This document shows positions 51,888 through 64,000 of a stretch of 64,000 nucleotides of DNA, piece by piece. The notes beneath the pieces were generated by a model. The model saw nothing but the letters and a program-made list of their open reading frames with translations. It did not search any database and was not told the origin of the DNA. Within the stretch, counting starts at the first letter, position 1. Every line of letters begins with the position of its first letter. This stretch comes from Mycobacterium sp. EPa45 (GTDB lineage Bacteria; Actinomycetota; Actinomycetes; Mycobacteriales; Mycobacteriaceae), in NCBI RefSeq assembly GCF_001021385.1, contig NZ_CP011773.1, forward strand, positions 372,001 through 436,000, in the 5' to 3' direction. Position numbers and translations under genes: made by a program.

Positions 51888-54800
51888 TCAGTCCTCGGAG
51901 CCGGGTGGCGCAGGTGCCTCGGAGTCGGCAGCGGGCTCGGCAGTTGCCTCGGACTCGGCAGGTGCCTCGGCATCGGGCAGCTGCGAGACCAGGTGCTCGG
52001 CGAGCTCCCCGATCGTCGGATGGTCGAACACCGCTGTCGGGGAGATGTCGAACTTGCCGCCGAACTGGCCGAACAACCGGTTCCGCAGTTCGACGGCCAT
52101 CAGCGAGTCCGTGCCGAGATCGAGGAATCGGCTGGACGCGGCGGGCGGTTGCGCGAGCCGCAGGAAGCCCTGCACCTCTTTCTGCAGGAACTCGGTGATG
52201 AAGCCGGCTCGTGCCGCGACCGGGAGTTCCTGCAACTGCCGCAGCAGTTCGCTGTCACCGACCACCGCGCCGTCGCCGGTGGGCAGCACCTGATCAAGCA
52301 GTGGCGGACGAATGCCGCCGAGCACCTTCGCCGTCCGCTGCCAGTTCGCCTTGAGCACCGTGGCCTGCGCCGCGCCGTGCCGAATAGCCTCGCCGAGCGC
52401 GGCCAGCGCCGCCGACGGCTCCAGCGGCATCATGCCCTGGGCGCTGAGGTTGGCGACGGCGGCCTGCGAACTGGCCATACCGCCGTGACCCCACGGACCG
52501 AAGTTCACCGCGGTCGCGGGCAGCCCCTGAGCCCGGCGCTGCGCGACGAGGCCGTCGAGCAGCGCGTTGGCGGTCGCGTAGTTGGCCTGCGCGGGTGAGC
52601 CCAGCACAGCCGACGCCGACGAGTACAGGATGAAGAACTCGAGGTCATCGTGCTTGGTCAACCGGTGTAGATGGTGTGCACCATAGGCTTTGGGCCCCAA
52701 CGTGGTCCGGAACCGGTCGAGATCCTGCTGCGGAAGCAGCGCATCGTCGAGCACACCGGCCAGATGGGCGACGCCCGCAAGCGGCGGGAGCTCGTCCCGG
52801 ATCTTGTCCAACAACTCGACGACCTCGGACTCCACTGCGACATCGGCCGTGAAGACGTGGATGCGGCAATGGAACCGCTCGGCGATGGCGTCGATGGTCT
52901 GCTGGACCTCTGCATCCGGAGCGCGACGGCTGGTGAGCACGATGTCGCCGGCGCCGAGCTGAGCCAGATACGACGCCGTGTGCAGGCCGAGGGCGCCCAG
53001 ACCACCGGTGACCAGATAGCTCCGGTCACCGCGCGGCTGAAGCGGTTTGGGCATCTGCACCACGATCTTGCCGACGTGGCGCGCCTGCTGCATCCGCCGG
53101 AACGCGGTCCTGGCCTCGGTCAGCGGGTAGACCTCGGCAGGCACCGGCGTCCACTCACCGCTGGCCAGCCCGTCGGACACCTCGACCATCAACCGCTGGA
53201 TGTGGTCCGGATCGGTCATCATCGTGACGTCCAGCGCGACGATCTCATAGTTGATGTCGGGACGCAGTTCCGCCATCTGCTCGGCCGTCCAGATATCGCG
53301 CTTGGCGATCTCAGCGAACCGACCGTTCTTGGCGGTGGCCCGCACCGTCGCCTCGACGAAGCCCTCGCTGGTCAGCGAGTTGAGTACGACGTCGACACCT
53401 TCGCCGCCGGTATCCGCGAGTATTTGATCGGCGAATTCCGTTGTGCGCGAGTCGTAGACGTACTCGACACCCATCGCTCGAAGCGTGGCGCGCTTGTACT
53501 TGCTCGCGGTGGCGAACACGGTCGCGCCATGGGCGCGGGCCATCTGCACCGCCGCCAGGCCCACCCCACCGCTGGCGGCATGGATCAGCACCTTGTCACC
53601 CGGATTGAGCTTCGCCCAGTCGAACGCGAGCCGGACCGTCAGCGCCGCAGCGGGAATCGTCGCGGCGTCCACCGCGCTGATCCCGTCCGGCACCGTCGCC
53701 AGCAGCGGCTCGGGCACGTTCAGCCGGCTGGCGAAGGCGCCCTGCATCGAGCCGAAGACCCGCTGACCGACCTCGAATCGGGTGACCTCGGAGCCGATTT
53801 CGGTGACCACACCACACAGATCGCCACCGATCGGGCCGGGATCACCGGGATACAGGCCGAGCACATTGAGCACGTCGCGGAAGTTGAGCCCGGCTGCCTC
53901 GATCCGGACCTGCACCTCGTTGGACTTCGGCGGGGTCACCTCGACCTCGCTCAGGCGCAGGTTGTCGATCGCGCCGCGCTCGGTGGGCGCCAGGGCGTAG
54001 TCGTCGCTGCGCGGCATCGGCAGCTGGCCGTTGCGCGCCCAGTGCAACAGCCGCGATACCAGGAAACGTCCTTGCCGCACAGCCATTTCCGGCTCGACGA
54101 CCGACGTGCCCAGCGCACCGGCCAGCCAGCTGAGCGACTCGTCGGAACCGTCCCCGTCGATCAGGCGAACCCGCAGGCTCGGCTGCTCGGCGATCAGTGT
54201 GCGGCCCAGTCCCCACAGCGCGGCCTGGACCGGATCGACCGGCTCCCCGGGCTCGGTGGCGACCGCACGTTCGGTGACGATCCACAGCCCGTCGGCCAGC
54301 GTGTGGTTCCCCTCGGCCAGCGCGGTCTGCGCGGCGCCGAGGAAGGTGGCGATCTGCGCTTCCAGGCGAGCGGCCAGCTCGGCCGTCGACCCGTCACTGT
54401 CCACTTGTCCGGCACTGCGCCACACGATTCCGGTGACCGGCGCACCACGCTCGGCAGCCTCGGCGAACACCCGCTGCCAGGACTGCTGATCGGCGGCCTC
54501 ATCGACCGTCACCGTCCCGGGCACCTCGGCCGCCAGTGCGTCGAAGCCGGCGATCAGCCAGGAGCCACTTGCGGCCTTCTCAGCATCGTCGGCAACCGGG
54601 CCCGCGATCTCCTGCCAGCCCAGGCTGTAGAGCAGCCGGGTGGAGTCGCCACCGAGCCCACGCATCAAAGCCTCGCGGGGCGCACGTTTGACCGTGAACT
54701 CAGCGATTCCACCGAGGACGCGGCCCTCGCGGTCCAGGAAATCGAGATCGAAGACCTGAGTTTCGTTGTTGATGGTGTTCTCGTGCCAGCGAGCACGGCA

Positions 54801-57800
54801 GTAGAAACGGCGCGGCATCTTCTCGGTCACCGTGACCTGTCCGTACCGCAACGGCAGGAACAGGTCGGTCATTCCCTGCTCGGCCGCCAGCGTCGCCGGG
54901 AAGGCCGGGAAGGCGACGCCGGTGCACAGGTCCAGCAGCACCGGGTGGATCGGCTCGCTGCCGAGGTGCTCGCCGAGTTCCTCGCCGATCGCGATGTCGC
55001 CGATGGCCTCGCCCTTGCCGACCCACAGCGACTTCAGCGAGGTGGACCACGTTGGGCCCCAGGCCAATTCCATGTCGTGGAAGATGTCGAACAGTTCCTG
55101 CGGCCGGGTGCGATTCATCTGCTCGATAGCCTCGTCCGGGGCCACCACCTCGGTCGGTTCGGCGTCGGGATCGACACCGGACAACAGGGTGCCGTCGGAA
55201 TTCAACGACCACTCAGCCTCGCGAACCCCGTACGGGCGGCTGTGCACCTGGAATTTCCAGCCGTCGTCGACTGGATGTAGGGTCAGCTGCACCTCCCGAG
55301 AGGCCTTGTCCGGCAGAATGATCGGCTCGTAGAAGAAGACTTCCTTGACCCGCGCCGGTGCTCCCGCCGCGGCCATGGCCATCGCCGCGTACGTCGCGCC
55401 CGGCACGACCACGGTGCCGTAGATGACGTGATGCGCCAGCCACGGCTGGGTCTTGACCGACAGCACGTTGGTGTAGACGGTGTCGCCTGAAGCCAGATCC
55501 TTGGCACTGCCCAGAATGCCCGACGCCGCGGTGCCATCCGGCCGGATGCCGGAGGTCTTTGGCCAGTAGCGGCGGCGCTGGAACGGATACGTCGGCAACT
55601 CGAGCCGCTGGCCCGAGGTGTGGAATCGCGCCGCGAAGTCCGGCCGGTGACCGCAGATGTACGTCGTGGCAAGCGCTTCGGTCATCTGGCGCGCAGCGTT
55701 GGCGCCCTTGCGCAACGACACGATCGCCCGCGGCGTGGCCGACGACTCGGGCCAGACCTGCAGTGCGGCGGCAGTCAGGATCGGCTGCGGACCGATTTCC
55801 ATCAGCACCGAGCACCCCAGAGCCGCCACGGTGCGCACACTCTCGGTGAACTGCACCGGCTGGCGGGAATGCCGCCGCCAGTATTGGGCATTGATCGGTG
55901 TCTCGGCGGTGAGCACCGCGCCGGTCCGGTTGCAGACCAGCGGGCGGGTCGGTACCGCGTACTCGAATTGAGTTGCGAACGACTCGAATTCGTCGAGTAC
56001 AGGATCCAACAGCTCGGAGTGGAAGGCGTGACTCGTCTCCAGCCACGTGCACCGTGCGCCGTCCTCGCTGCACGCCGCGACGATCTGCTCCAGATCCTCG
56101 CCGGGTCCCGACAGGACGGTGTTGCGGCCGTTGTAGGCACCGATCGAGACCCGCGGGAAGCTCGCCGCGGCGCGCTCCACGTAATCGGGGTCGGCGAACA
56201 CCGCCACCATCCGGCCGCCCTCGGGCAGGCTGCCGAACAGCCTGCCGCGCTCGGCAATCAACCGGATGCCGTCCTCGAGGCTGAAGACGCCGGCCACACA
56301 CGCAGCGGCGTACTGGCCCACGCTGTGGCCCAGTACCACGTCCGGCTCGATGCCCCACGACTGCCACAACCGGGCCAGGCCCATCTCGACGGCGAAGATC
56401 GCCGGTTGCGCAAACGAGGTGTGGCGCAATGTTTCCGCGTTCTCGCGGTCACCGGAGAACAGCACGTCGAGTAGCGGACGCGGCAGCATCGGATCGACGG
56501 CCTGCGCGCAGCGGCGCAGGGTGTCGGCGAAGACCGGCTCGGTCTCGAACAGCTCCTTGGCCATACCCGGGTACTGGCTGCCCTGACCCGGGAAGAACCA
56601 CGCAGTCGTCGGCGGGTCGGTGCACTCGCCGCGGAGTACGCCCGGCCGCAGCCGGTTCGCCACCAGATCGTCGAGCAGCATCTTCGCCTCGGACACCGAG
56701 TTCGCGACCACAGCGGCCCGGTGCTCGAAGTGCGATCGTCCCGACCCCGCGGTGAAGCTCACATCGGAGATCGAGGCGTCGGGATGCGCCTCCAGCCAGT
56801 CGGAGTAGCGCTGTGCCAGCGCGAGCAGACCCGGTGCGGAGCGTGCCGACAGGGGCAGCACGCTCAGCGGCTCGCGCACCGGCTCGGGTGTGGTGACCTC
56901 GATCGGCTCGTCGACCGGATCGTCACTGAATGCGGGCTGGGGTGCCTCTTCGATCAGAACGTGGGCATTGGTACCGGTGAAGCCGAACGAACTGACCCCG
57001 GCGCGCCGCGGTCGGCCGTCGGCCACCCACGGAGTGGCCTCGTCGACCACCCGCACGGGCAGTGAGGCCCACGGGATGTGCGGCGACGGGTTGTGGAAGT
57101 GCAGGTTCTGCGGCAGCAGTTCGTGCTGCAGCGACAGCACGACCTTGATCAGACCGGCCACACCCGCGGCGGACTCCAGATGTCCGATATTGGTCTTGGC
57201 CGTTCCCATCAGCAGCGGCCGGGCCGGGTCGCGGCCGGCGCCGTAGACGGCCGCGGCGGCCTGCACCTCGATCGGATCACCCAGCGGGGTGCCGGTGCCG
57301 TGGGCTTCGAGATAGTCGACGTCGCCGCCACCGAGACCGGCGCGCGTCAGCGCCGCCGAGATGAGCCGTTGCTGCGCACCACCATTGGGCACCGTCAGGC
57401 CGCTGGACGCACCGTCCTGGTTGACCGCGCTGCTGCGGATGACCGCGGCGATCCGGTCGCCGTCGCGTTGCGCGTCCGACAGCCGCTTGAGCACCAGCAC
57501 GCCACAGCCCTCGCCGCGCACGTAGCCGTCGGCTGAGGCGTCGAAGGTCTTGCATCGGCCGTCGGGCGCCAGCATCCGGGCCCGCGACGCCGCGACGATC
57601 GACGCCGGGCTCAGCAGGACGTTCACCCCGCCGGCCAGCGCCATGTCGCAGTCACCCGAGTGCAGCGCCTGGCTGGCCTGATGCACGGCCACCAGCGACG
57701 AACTGCACGCGGTGTCCACCGCCATCGCCGGGCCTTCCAGGCCGAGGGTGAACGACACCCGGCCGGCAATCGCATTGAGCGCGTTGCCGGTGATGAAATG

Positions 57801-60800
57801 GGCTTCGAGATTTTCGACCGACTCGCCGGACAGCAGGTGCGAGTACTCGTTGGCCCCGACGCCGACGAAGACACCGGTGCGGCTGCCGCGCAAAGCGGAC
57901 GGCGCGTACCCAGCCTTTTCCAAGCCCTCCCACGCGATCTCCAGCATCAGCCGCTGCTGCGGGTCGATCCACACCGCCTCACGCGGGGAGATGCCGAAGA
58001 ACTCCGGATCGAAGCCGTCCACGCTCTCCAGGTAGCCACCGCTGCGGGTGTAGATCTTGCCCGGTGTCTGCTGATCGGGGTCGTAGTACTGGTCGACGTC
58101 GAAGCGGTCCTCGGGGATCTCGCTGATCGCGTCCACGGCGCCGGACAGCACGTTCCAGTACGCGTCGGAGTCGGGCGCCCCGGGGAACCGGCAGGCCACC
58201 GCGATGATCGCGATCGGTTCGTCGGTCGCCGAGCCCGCCAGCGACGTCGGCGCGGCCGCAAGCTGTGCGCCCGCCTTCTCGTTGAGGTTCAGCACGTCGC
58301 CGAGCAAGTAGTCCGCAACGTCGGTCAGCCGGGGGAAGTCCATGGCCAGGGTGGCCGGAAGTTCCTTGCCCACAGCTTGTTCCAGGCGGCGCCGCAGCTC
58401 GACGGCCATCAGGGAGTCCATCCCGAGGTCGAAGAATCCTGCCTCTTCGCGGACCTCCGACGCGTCGACCCGGGTCACCTCCGCGACGGTGTTGCGCAGG
58501 TACTCTAGGACGAGTTTCTTGCGCTGCTGCACCGGTGCCGCGGTGAGCTGTTCGACCAGTCGGGTGGTGCCCGATGCTCCGGTCGCCGCGGGCACCGATT
58601 CGGGAACCTCGCGGGCGACCTCGGCCAGCAGCGATCGGCGGCCGGCCTGCAGGTAGATCGGCAGGAAACGGGCCCAGTCGATCCGCGCCACCACGGCTTC
58701 GGCCGGCCCCTGGGAACCGGCGGCGGCCATGACGTCGGCCATGCCGGCCAGCGCGTCGGTGGGCGACAGGGTCTTGATTCCGCGCCGGTCCAGCTGGGCG
58801 CGGGCCTCCTGGTCGGCCATACCCGCCGACCAGGGGCCGAAGTTCACGCTGATGGCGGGGACGCCGCGTTCCCGCAGCCGCCAGGTCAGCCCGTCGAGGA
58901 AGGCGTTGGCCGCGCTGTAGGCGCTCTGTCCGTAGCTGCCCCACACCGACGAGATCGACGAGGTGGACAGGAAGAAGTCCAGCTTCAGATCGGCGCTGGC
59001 TTCGCTGAGATACCAAGCACCCCAAACCTTTCCGGAGAACACGCGGTCGACTTCGGTGCTGTCGAGAGAGCTCAGCGGGGTGGTGCTGTTCTCGCCCGCG
59101 GCGTGCACGATGCCGGCCAGCGGCGGGAGCTCGGCCTGCACGGTGGCCAGCAGGCGGGCCACGTCGTGCGGATCGGCGACGTCGGCCGCGATCACCCGGA
59201 CCGTGCAGCCGTGCTGTTCGCCGAGTGCGTCGATCCGGCGCTGCGCGGCCTCGCCGGGCGTGCGCCGGCCGGTCAGCACCAGTTGGCGTGCGCCGTGCTC
59301 GGCCAGATACCCGGCGATCTCCAGTCCAAGGGAGCCGAGTCCGCCGGTAACCAGATACGTTGCTTCCGAACGCAATTCCAGCGGCGTCGCGTTGGGCTGG
59401 CCGGTCCGCCGGACCAGCCGCGGGACGTGAACGGCGTTGTCCCGCAGTGCGATCTGGTCTTCACCGGGGGATGCCGAGACGACCTGTTTGATCAGCCGCG
59501 ACCAATCGTCGGCACCGGTGCCGGACAGGTCGGCGAGGCCACCCCACACCTGCGGGTATTCCAGCGCGGCGACGCGGCAGTATCCCCACAGGCTGCTCTG
59601 CTCCGGCGACACCGTGTCTGTATCGGTAACCCGTTGCGCGCCTTGGGTGAGCACCCATATCGGTGTGCGCAGTTCCGCGGCGGCGGCGGCCCGGAACAGG
59701 CGTTGGGTGCCGCCCAGCACGCGATGCTGCATCCGCAGCAGTGACCGCATCGACGATGCACCGTCGGAGTCCAGCGCCGCGACGTGCAGGATGCGTAGCG
59801 CCGGCTCGTCCTGCACGGCGGCGGTCAGTTCGGCGACCAGGCGTTCCTCGTCGGCGTCGGACACGGGCAAACCGAGAACCCGGTGCCGGTGGCCGTTGGT
59901 GGTCAGCGCGTCGACCAGGGGTCGCATGACGCCGGCGTCATCGCCGATCAGCAGCCAGGCCGCACCCTCGCCAACCTCCGACGAGGTACTCAGCGCCTTC
60001 TGCCAGCGGACCTCGTAGCGGATGTCGGCGATCGACTGTGCGCTCCGCTGCCGATTGTGTTGAGCGGCAAGCTTGCTCAGTACCTCGGCGGTCGTCGTGC
60101 TGCCGTCCGCGCCGAGCAGTGCGGCGAGTTCCTCGATCCGCCCGTCCTCGAGCAGCTGGACGGCCTCGGTGCGCGCGGCATCGTTCGCGGCCGGCTGGGA
60201 ATGCTTGCTCTGATACCAGTACTGGCGATGCTGGAACGGGTAGGTCGGCAGATCGAGCTTGCGGGCGGGCTCGCGCACCAGCGCGGCGAAGTCCGGCACA
60301 TGCCCGGCGACGTACGCACCCGCCAGGGCTTCGGTCAGCTGGCGGTGGTCGGCGCCGTTGCGCCGCAGCGAGGCAACCGCCTTGGGCGCGGTCGCCGGGT
60401 CGGGCCAGGCCCGCAGGGCCGCGGCGGTGAGCACCGGCTGCGGGCCGACCTCGAGGAGCAGCGCGCAGCCGAGTTCGGCCAGTGTTGCCACTCCCTTGGC
60501 GAACTGAACCGGCTGACGGGCGTGGCGGCGCCAGTACTGGCCGTCGAGCTTGGCGTTGCGGCCCAGGGTGGCCCCGGTCCGGTTGCATACCAGAATCCGT
60601 TGCGGCGCCGAGAATTCGAAGCTGTTGGCATAGGATTCGAAGGCGTCCAGAGCCGGGTCGAGCAGTGACGAGTGGAACGCGTGGCTGGTGTCCAGCCAGT
60701 CGCAGCGGGCACCGTCGTCCGACAACTGGGCGATCGCGCGCTCCAGGTCGGCGGCCGGCCCTGACAGCACCGTGTTGGCGCCGTTGTAGGCGGCCACCGA

Positions 60801-62891
60801 CAGGCTCGGGAATTCGTCGGTCAGGCTCTCCACCCGGTCCGGGTCGGCGAAGACCGCGCACATCCGTCCGCCCGCGGGCAGGTCGCCGAACAGGCGACCA
60901 CGCTCGGCCAGCAGCCGGGCGCCGTCCTCGAGGCTGAACACCCCCGCGACACACGCCGCCGAGTACTGCCCGACGCTGTGACCTAGCACGACGTCGGGCT
61001 CGAAGCCCCACGACTGCCAGAGCTTGGCCAAACCCATCTCCACCGCGAAGATCGCGGGCTGGGCATGCCGGGTCTGCTTCAGTGTCTCCGCGCCGTCTGC
61101 GTCGCTCAGGCCAGTTCCAAATACGATGTCCAGCAACGGCTTGTCGAGCACATCACCGACGGCTTCGGCGCAGCGCGTCATGGTCTCTGCGAACACGGGT
61201 TCGGTGTCGAACAGTTCGCGGGCCATACCGGCGTACTGACTGCCCTGCCCGGGGAACAGCCATGCGGTCTTCGGCGCGTCGACGCAGTCACCGCGCACCA
61301 GACCGGGCGCGGGCAGATCGTCGGCCAGCGCGCCGAGCAGTTCGCGAGCGGACTCAACGGAATTGACCACCAGTGCGGCCCGGTGCTCGAAGTGGGCGCG
61401 GCCGGCGCCGGCGGTGAGGCACACGTCGGCGAGGGTGGCATCGGGGTGCTCACCCAGCCAGCTGCGGTAGTGCTCAGCGGCCTGCACCAGGGCGGCCGGT
61501 GTACGTGCGGACAGCGGAAGCACGGCGAAGCGGCGGTCGTCCGACTGTCCGTCGGCGGCGACCGGAGTGGCAACCGGCGCCTCTTCGAGAATGACGTGCG
61601 CGTTGGTGCCGGAGAACCCGAACGAGCTGACGCCGGCGATGCGGGGCCGCTCGGAGCGCTCCCACGTGCGGGCTTTGTCGACGACCTGCACCGGGATCCG
61701 ATCCCAGGGGATGTGCGGGGACGGGTTCTTGAAGTTCAGGTGCGGGGGCAGCTCGGAGTGCTCGAGCGACAGGACGACCTTGAGGACGCCGGCCACACCC
61801 GCGGCTGCCTCCAGGTGGCCGATGTTGGTCTTCGCCGATCCGATCAGCAGCGGCTGATCCGCATCGCGGCCCATGCCGAGGGCGGCGGCCGCGGCCTGAA
61901 CCTCGATGGGGTCGCCCAGCGAGGTCCCGGTCCCGTGCGCCTCCAGGTAATTGATGTCGGTGGGCGCCAGACCGGCGCGTTCCAGGGCCTCGGCGATCAC
62001 GCGCTGCTGTGCGACACCATTGGGCACCGTCAGCCCGCCCGAGGCGCCGTCGGAGTTGACCGCGCTGCCGCGGATCACGGCTCGGATGTGGTCACCGTCG
62101 CGGATCGCGTCTTCCAGACGCTTGATGGCGATGACGCCGCAACCTTCGCCACGCACGTAGCCGTCGGCCGAGGCGTCGAAGGTCTTGCACCGGCCGTCGG
62201 GAGCCAACATCCGCGAGTGCGAGAACGTGATCATGGTGGCCGGGCTGAGAATGACGTTCACGCCGCCGGCCAGGGCAAGGTCGCATTCGTCGAGCAGCAG
62301 CGCCTGGCACGCTTGGTGAATGGCCACCAGCGACGAGCTGCACGCCGTGTCGACGGTGACCGCGGGGCCCTGCAGTCCCAGCCGGTAGCTGATCCGGCCC
62401 GCGGCGGCGGCGCTGGACGTACCGACCGCCAGGTAGGCCTCGATCTCGGGGTAGGTCAGTGCATCGGACGCCATGCCCAGGAAGTCATGGGTTGCCAGAC
62501 CGACGAACACACCGGTCCGGGTGTTCGCCAAAGACGTTGGCGCAGTACCGGAATGCTCTACAGCGCGCCACGAGGTCTCGAGCAGCAGGCGATGCTGCGG
62601 GTCCATCAGATTGGCTTCGCGCGCCGATACCCCGAAGAAAGGTGCGTCGAACCCGGTCGCGTCGTCGACGAACCCCGCCCGCCGGGTGACCATCTTGCCT
62701 GCGGCGTCCGGGTCGGAATCGAAGAACTCTTCGACGTCCCACCGGTCGGCAGGAACCTCCGAAATCGCGTCCCGACCGTTGTGCAGGACGTCCCAGTATT
62801 GATCCGCGTTCGCCGCTCCGGGCAGACGCGCCGCGTAACCGATGATCGCGAAACGAGGCGTCTGCTGCGTCGGACGTTCGGTAGGTGCCAT
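51888..62891 (-). CDS. Bimodular type I polyketide synthase, trehalose polyphleate type
   Basis: A 3667-residue PKS. Module 1: KS (about 10-440, Cys in DTACSSS near 184), AT (about 545-840, GHSVGQ near 635), KR (about 1180), ACP (DLGMDSL near 1490). Module 2: KS (about 1558-1985, Cys near 1729), AT (near 2099-2390), DH ([14 protein letters not shown] near 2487), ER (near 3004, GGVGLAAVQ), KR (near 3297), ACP (DLGTDSL near 3594). Both AT domains carry the HAFH motif expected for malonyl-CoA. Module 1 has no DH. There is no thioesterase, as in PKSs whose product is moved by a Pap protein. Size, two modules and divergent papA3 match the trehalose polyphleate locus. ATG 62891 follows GGAG at 11 bases; ATG 63014 is possible. 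Confidence 0.85.
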   Translation of the reverse strand: MAPTERPTQQTPRFAIIGYAARLPGAANADQYWDVLHNGRDAISEVPADRWDVEEFFDSDPDAAGKMVTRRAGFVDDATGFDAPFFGVSAREANLMDPQHRLLLETSWRAVEHSGTAPTSLANTRTGVFVGLATHDFLGMASDALTYPEIEAYLAVGTSSAAAAGRISYRLGLQGPAVTVDTACSSSLVAIHQACQALLLDECDLALAGGVNVILSPATMITFSHSRMLAPDGRCKTFDASADGYVRGEGCGVIAIKRLEDAIRDGDHIRAVIRGSAVNSDGASGGLTVPNGVAQQRVIAEALERAGLAPTDINYLEAHGTGTSLGDPIEVQAAAAALGMGRDADQPLLIGSAKTNIGHLEAAAGVAGVLKVVLSLEHSELPPHLNFKNPSPHIPWDRIPVQVVDKARTWERSERPRIAGVSSFGFSGTNAHVILEEAPVATPVAADGQSDDRRFAVLPLSARTPAALVQAAEHYRSWLGEHPDATLADVCLTAGAGRAHFEHRAALVVNSVESARELLGALADDLPAPGLVRGDCVDAPKTAWLFPGQGSQYAGMARELFDTEPVFAETMTRCAEAVGDVLDKPLLDIVFGTGLSDADGAETLKQTRHAQPAIFAVEMGLAKLWQSWGFEPDVVLGHSVGQYSAACVAGVFSLEDGARLLAERGRLFGDLPAGGRMCAVFADPDRVESLTDEFPSLSVAAYNGANTVLSGPAADLERAIAQLSDDGARCDWLDTSHAFHSSLLDPALDAFESYANSFEFSAPQRILVCNRTGATLGRNAKLDGQYWRRHARQPVQFAKGVATLAELGCALLLEVGPQPVLTAAALRAWPDPATAPKAVASLRRNGADHRQLTEALAGAYVAGHVPDFAALVREPARKLDLPTYPFQHRQYWYQSKHSQPAANDAARTEAVQLLEDGRIEELAALLGADGSTTTAEVLSKLAAQHNRQRSAQSIADIRYEVRWQKALSTSSEVGEGAAWLLIGDDAGVMRPLVDALTTNGHRHRVLGLPVSDADEERLVAELTAAVQDEPALRILHVAALDSDGASSMRSLLRMQHRVLGGTQRLFRAAAAAELRTPIWVLTQGAQRVTDTDTVSPEQSSLWGYCRVAALEYPQVWGGLADLSGTGADDWSRLIKQVVSASPGEDQIALRDNAVHVPRLVRRTGQPNATPLELRSEATYLVTGGLGSLGLEIAGYLAEHGARQLVLTGRRTPGEAAQRRIDALGEQHGCTVRVIAADVADPHDVARLLATVQAELPPLAGIVHAAGENSTTPLSSLDSTEVDRVFSGKVWGAWYLSEASADLKLDFFLSTSSISSVWGSYGQSAYSAANAFLDGLTWRLRERGVPAISVNFGPWSAGMADQEARAQLDRRGIKTLSPTDALAGMADVMAAAGSQGPAEAVVARIDWARFLPIYLQAGRRSLLAEVAREVPESVPAATGASGTTRLVEQLTAAPVQQRKKLVLEYLRNTVAEVTRVDASEVREEAGFFDLGMDSLMAVELRRRLEQAVGKELPATLAMDFPRLTDVADYLLGDVLNLNEKAGAQLAAAPTSLAGSATDEPIAIIAVACRFPGAPDSDAYWNVLSGAVDAISEIPEDRFDVDQYYDPDQQTPGKIYTRSGGYLESVDGFDPEFFGISPREAVWIDPQQRLMLEIAWEGLEKAGYAPSALRGSRTGVFVGVGANEYSHLLSGESVENLEAHFITGNALNAIAGRVSFTLGLEGPAMAVDTACSSSLVAVHQASQALHSGDCDMALAGGVNVLLSPASIVAASRARMLAPDGRCKTFDASADGYVRGEGCGVLVLKRLSDAQRDGDRIAAVIRSSAVNQDGASSGLTVPNGGAQQRLISAALTRAGLGGGDVDYLEAHGTGTPLGDPIEVQAAAAVYGAGRDPARPLLMGTAKTNIGHLESAAGVAGLIKVVLSLQHELLPQNLHFHNPSPHIPWASLPVRVVDEATPWVADGRPRRAGVSSFGFTGTNAHVLIEEAPQPAFSDDPVDEPIEVTTPEPVREPLSVLPLSARSAPGLLALAQRYSDWLEAHPDASISDVSFTAGSGRSHFEHRAAVVANSVSEAKMLLDDLVANRLRPGVLRGECTDPPTTAWFFPGQGSQYPGMAKELFETEPVFADTLRRCAQAVDPMLPRPLLDVLFSGDRENAETLRHTSFAQPAIFAVEMGLARLWQSWGIEPDVVLGHSVGQYAAACVAGVFSLEDGIRLIAERGRLFGSLPEGGRMVAVFADPDYVERAAASFPRVSIGAYNGRNTVLSGPGEDLEQIVAACSEDGARCTWLETSHAFHSELLDPVLDEFESFATQFEYAVPTRPLVCNRTGAVLTAETPINAQYWRRHSRQPVQFTESVRTVAALGCSVLMEIGPQPILTAAALQVWPESSATPRAIVSLRKGANAARQMTEALATTYICGHRPDFAARFHTSGQRLELPTYPFQRRRYWPKTSGIRPDGTAASGILGSAKDLASGDTVYTNVLSVKTQPWLAHHVIYGTVVVPGATYAAMAMAAAGAPARVKEVFFYEPIILPDKASREVQLTLHPVDDGWKFQVHSRPYGVREAEWSLNSDGTLLSGVDPDAEPTEVVAPDEAIEQMNRTRPQELFDIFHDMELAWGPTWSTSLKSLWVGKGEAIGDIAIGEELGEHLGSEPIHPVLLDLCTGVAFPAFPATLAAEQGMTDLFLPLRYGQVTVTEKMPRRFYCRARWHENTINNETQVFDLDFLDREGRVLGGIAEFTVKRAPREALMRGLGGDSTRLLYSLGWQEIAGPVADDAEKAASGSWLIAGFDALAAEVPGTVTVDEAADQQSWQRVFAEAAERGAPVTGIVWRSAGQVDSDGSTAELAARLEAQIATFLGAAQTALAEGNHTLADGLWIVTERAVATEPGEPVDPVQAALWGLGRTLIAEQPSLRVRLIDGDGSDESLSWLAGALGTSVVEPEMAVRQGRFLVSRLLHWARNGQLPMPRSDDYALAPTERGAIDNLRLSEVEVTPPKSNEVQVRIEAAGLNFRDVLNVLGLYPGDPGPIGGDLCGVVTEIGSEVTRFEVGQRVFGSMQGAFASRLNVPEPLLATVPDGISAVDAATIPAAALTVRLAFDWAKLNPGDKVLIHAASGGVGLAAVQMARAHGATVFATASKYKRATLRAMGVEYVYDSRTTEFADQILADTGGEGVDVVLNSLTSEGFVEATVRATAKNGRFAEIAKRDIWTAEQMAELRPDINYEIVALDVTMMTDPDHIQRLMVEVSDGLASGEWTPVPAEVYPLTEARTAFRRMQQARHVGKIVVQMPKPLQPRGDRSYLVTGGLGALGLHTASYLAQLGAGDIVLTSRRAPDAEVQQTIDAIAERFHCRIHVFTADVAVESEVVELLDKIRDELPPLAGVAHLAGVLDDALLPQQDLDRFRTTLGPKAYGAHHLHRLTKHDDLEFFILYSSASAVLGSPAQANYATANALLDGLVAQRRAQGLPATAVNFGPWGHGGMASSQAAVANLSAQGMMPLEPSAALAALGEAIRHGAAQATVLKANWQRTAKVLGGIRPPLLDQVLPTGDGAVVGDSELLRQLQELPVAARAGFITEFLQKEVQGFLRLAQPPAASSRFLDLGTDSLMAVELRNRLFGQFGGKFDISPTAVFDHPTIGELAEHLVSQLPDAEAPAESEATAEPAADSEAPAPPGSED

Positions 62892-63242
62892 CAGGTTGTG
62901 TTCTCCGCATCGGGCCGGTGAAATGTCGCTGTGCTCGGGAGACCACGTCAGGGCCAGGAACAACTTCCGATCGGCCTCGGCTTGGTCATCCCCCGACTGC
63001 GACGGCCGGCTCATCTCCCGACGGTCAGTATTGCATGTACGTTGCTGAACCAACGGGTTTCGATTCGTTCCCCGTGGGTACGTGGCCAGGCCTAACACAG
63101 GTATTTAGGGCCTTTAGTCACTACTTTTGACCTGGGGTTTTACGGGTCGACGGCCAAGTGCCACAGAGACAGGGGCTATCTTGGTCTGGCCACCTGCGGC
63201 CGGTCTCGTGGCCGTAGCCGCTCAGATCCGGGGAGGGGAATC
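62892..63242. promoter_or_regulatory. 351-base divergent promoter region between pks and papA3
   Basis: No gene is seen unless the PKS starts at 63014. An imperfect inverted repeat AGGCCTAA / TTAGGGCCT spans 63088-63113 with a 9-base spacer. The A/T content is higher around 63100-63140, where promoters for both sides are likely. GGGGAGGGG precedes papA3. Confidence 0.5.
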
Positions 63243-64000
63243 TTGCACATCGGGAAGATCACGATCGGCACCATCGATGATTGGTCGCCGAGCCCCGGTG
63301 TGGTGATCTCCTGGCACCCGACGAAAGCCGCAATGGAGAAGGCGCGGCAGGCGCCGGTGAGTTCGGTGCCGGTCAGCTACATGCAGGGTCAGCATATTCG
63401 CGGTGTCTACGAGCAGGACGCGGCCGGACTCGATTACTCACGGCAGATCATCGCCACCTGTGAGGTTCCAGGCAAGTGCGATATCGACGCCATGAACCAC
63501 GCGCTCAACGCGTATCTGCGCCGCCACGACACCTACCGCAGTTGGTTCGAATACTCCGGTTCCGGCGACATCGTCCGGCGCACCATCGCTGATGCCGCCG
63601 ATATCGAATTCGAGCCGATCGACAACGGCGTCATGGCCGCCGAGGACGCTCGTAAACACATTGTCGACATCCCCACTCCGATGGAATGGGGCTGCTTTTC
63701 GTTCGGCGTCGTGCAGGGTGAAGATCACTTCGATTTTTATGCCAGCATCGACCATGTCCACGGCGACGCGGCCCTGATCGGGATCACCATGCTCGAAGCT
63801 CACGGCATGTACACGTCGCTGACGATGACGGGCCAGCCCATGGCCCTGCCCGAGGCGGGCAGCTTCGACGACTTCTGCATCCACGAGCGTGAATCCACGG
63901 CGGATCTGACCGTGGACTCCCCGGAGGTCCGAGCCTGGATCGAGTTTGCCGAGAACAACAACGGCACCATGCCTGAGTTCCCGCTGCCGCTGGGTAACGC
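63243..64000 (+). CDS. papA3: Acyltransferase PapA3, N-terminal part
   Basis: The first 252 codons of a polyketide-associated acyltransferase, cut by the window end. It resembles recalled PapA3 (Rv1182): DWSPSPGVVISWHP, NAYLRRHDTYRSWF and MEWGCFSFGVVQ. The HxxxD-type active site is in IDHVHGDA (about residues 166-173). Pap proteins transfer acyl chains onto trehalose; PapA3 does so in polyacyltrehalose and, in other mycobacteria, in trehalose polyphleate synthesis. The TTG start at 63243 has GGAGGGG just upstream. It is divergent from the PKS that probably supplies its acyl chain. Confidence 0.85.
   Translation, partial: MHIGKITIGTIDDWSPSPGVVISWHPTKAAMEKARQAPVSSVPVSYMQGQHIRGVYEQDAAGLDYSRQIIATCEVPGKCDIDAMNHALNAYLRRHDTYRSWFEYSGSGDIVRRTIADAADIEFEPIDNGVMAAEDARKHIVDIPTPMEWGCFSFGVVQGEDHFDFYASIDHVHGDAALIGITMLEAHGMYTSLTMTGQPMALPEAGSFDDFCIHERESTADLTVDSPEVRAWIEFAENNNGTMPEFPLPLGN

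Noticed and set aside
52671..55280. 869-codon open frame on the plus strand inside the PKS gene, plus many other long frames opposite it
   Set aside because: It lies antisense to clear ER, DH and KR coding sequence, its product is Arg/Gly/His-rich without any domain, and such frames are expected opposite GC-rich genes.

Overview
The window is high-GC chromosomal DNA from a mycobacterium, probably an environmental Mycolicibacterium-type species. Evidence: aftD (arabinan synthesis), mycobacterial fadE5, fadA2, fabG4 and htdX, several lip and fad genes, PGRS-type glycine-rich proteins, and a trehalose polyphleate-type polyketide synthase beside papA3. The gene order follows the M. tuberculosis Rv0220-Rv0244c backbone as I remember it, with several inserted accessory blocks. 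No alignment or database search was run; Rv correspondences come from recalled protein sequences.

Layout. (1) 0.1-4.1 kb: a Baeyer-Villiger monooxygenase/alcohol dehydrogenase pair and a secreted GH6 endoglucanase. (2) 4.2-12.4 kb: lipid turnover: lipC and a wax ester/DGAT synthase (Rv0220-0221), a DUF4436-lipO-fadD12-acyltransferase block (Rv1426c-1428c type), then echA1 (Rv0222), with a KstR-type box in the divergent promoter. (3) 12.5-23.4 kb, accessory: a seven-repeat YVTN propeller protein, a thioesterase plus two acyl-CoA dehydrogenase subunits with overlapping ends, a signal-peptide PGRS protein without a PE domain, and a TetR-controlled FadE5 paralogue plus MaoC hydratase. (4) 23.5-34.4 kb: Rv0223c-0228-like envelope genes (aldehyde dehydrogenase, methyltransferase, GT4, polytopic membrane protein, DUF3068 protein, acyltransferase 3), interrupted by a second PGRS protein, a small membrane protein and a self-regulated SRPBCC/TetR pair. 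(5) 34.4-43.3 kb: acyl-CoA ligase, php lactonase, aftD, the Rv0236A-like small protein, lpqI and an Rv0238-like TetR. (6) 43.3-51.9 kb: a MarR/methyltransferase pair, htdX-fabG4 and fadA2 (fatty-acid chemistry), an apparent F6 sRNA with a SigF-type promoter, an Rv2627c homologue with DosR-like boxes, and fadE5. (7) 51.9-64 kb: a bimodular type I PKS and divergent papA3 (cut by the window edge).

Functional reading: most genes activate, oxidise, hydrate, esterify or hydrolyse acyl-CoAs, or build the arabinan/glycolipid envelope. Regulation is unusually readable: paired operators for TetR and MarR proteins, a KstR-type box, a TTAC-N6-GTAA element shared by fadA2/fabG4 and fadE5, and two dormancy/stress-type elements (SigF-F6, DosR boxes) side by side. 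The most distinctive points are the PKS whose first module has no dehydratase, the F6/DosR island between fadA2 and fadE5, and the pair of PE-less PGRS proteins. No tRNA, rRNA, CRISPR array, insertion sequence or phage gene was seen.
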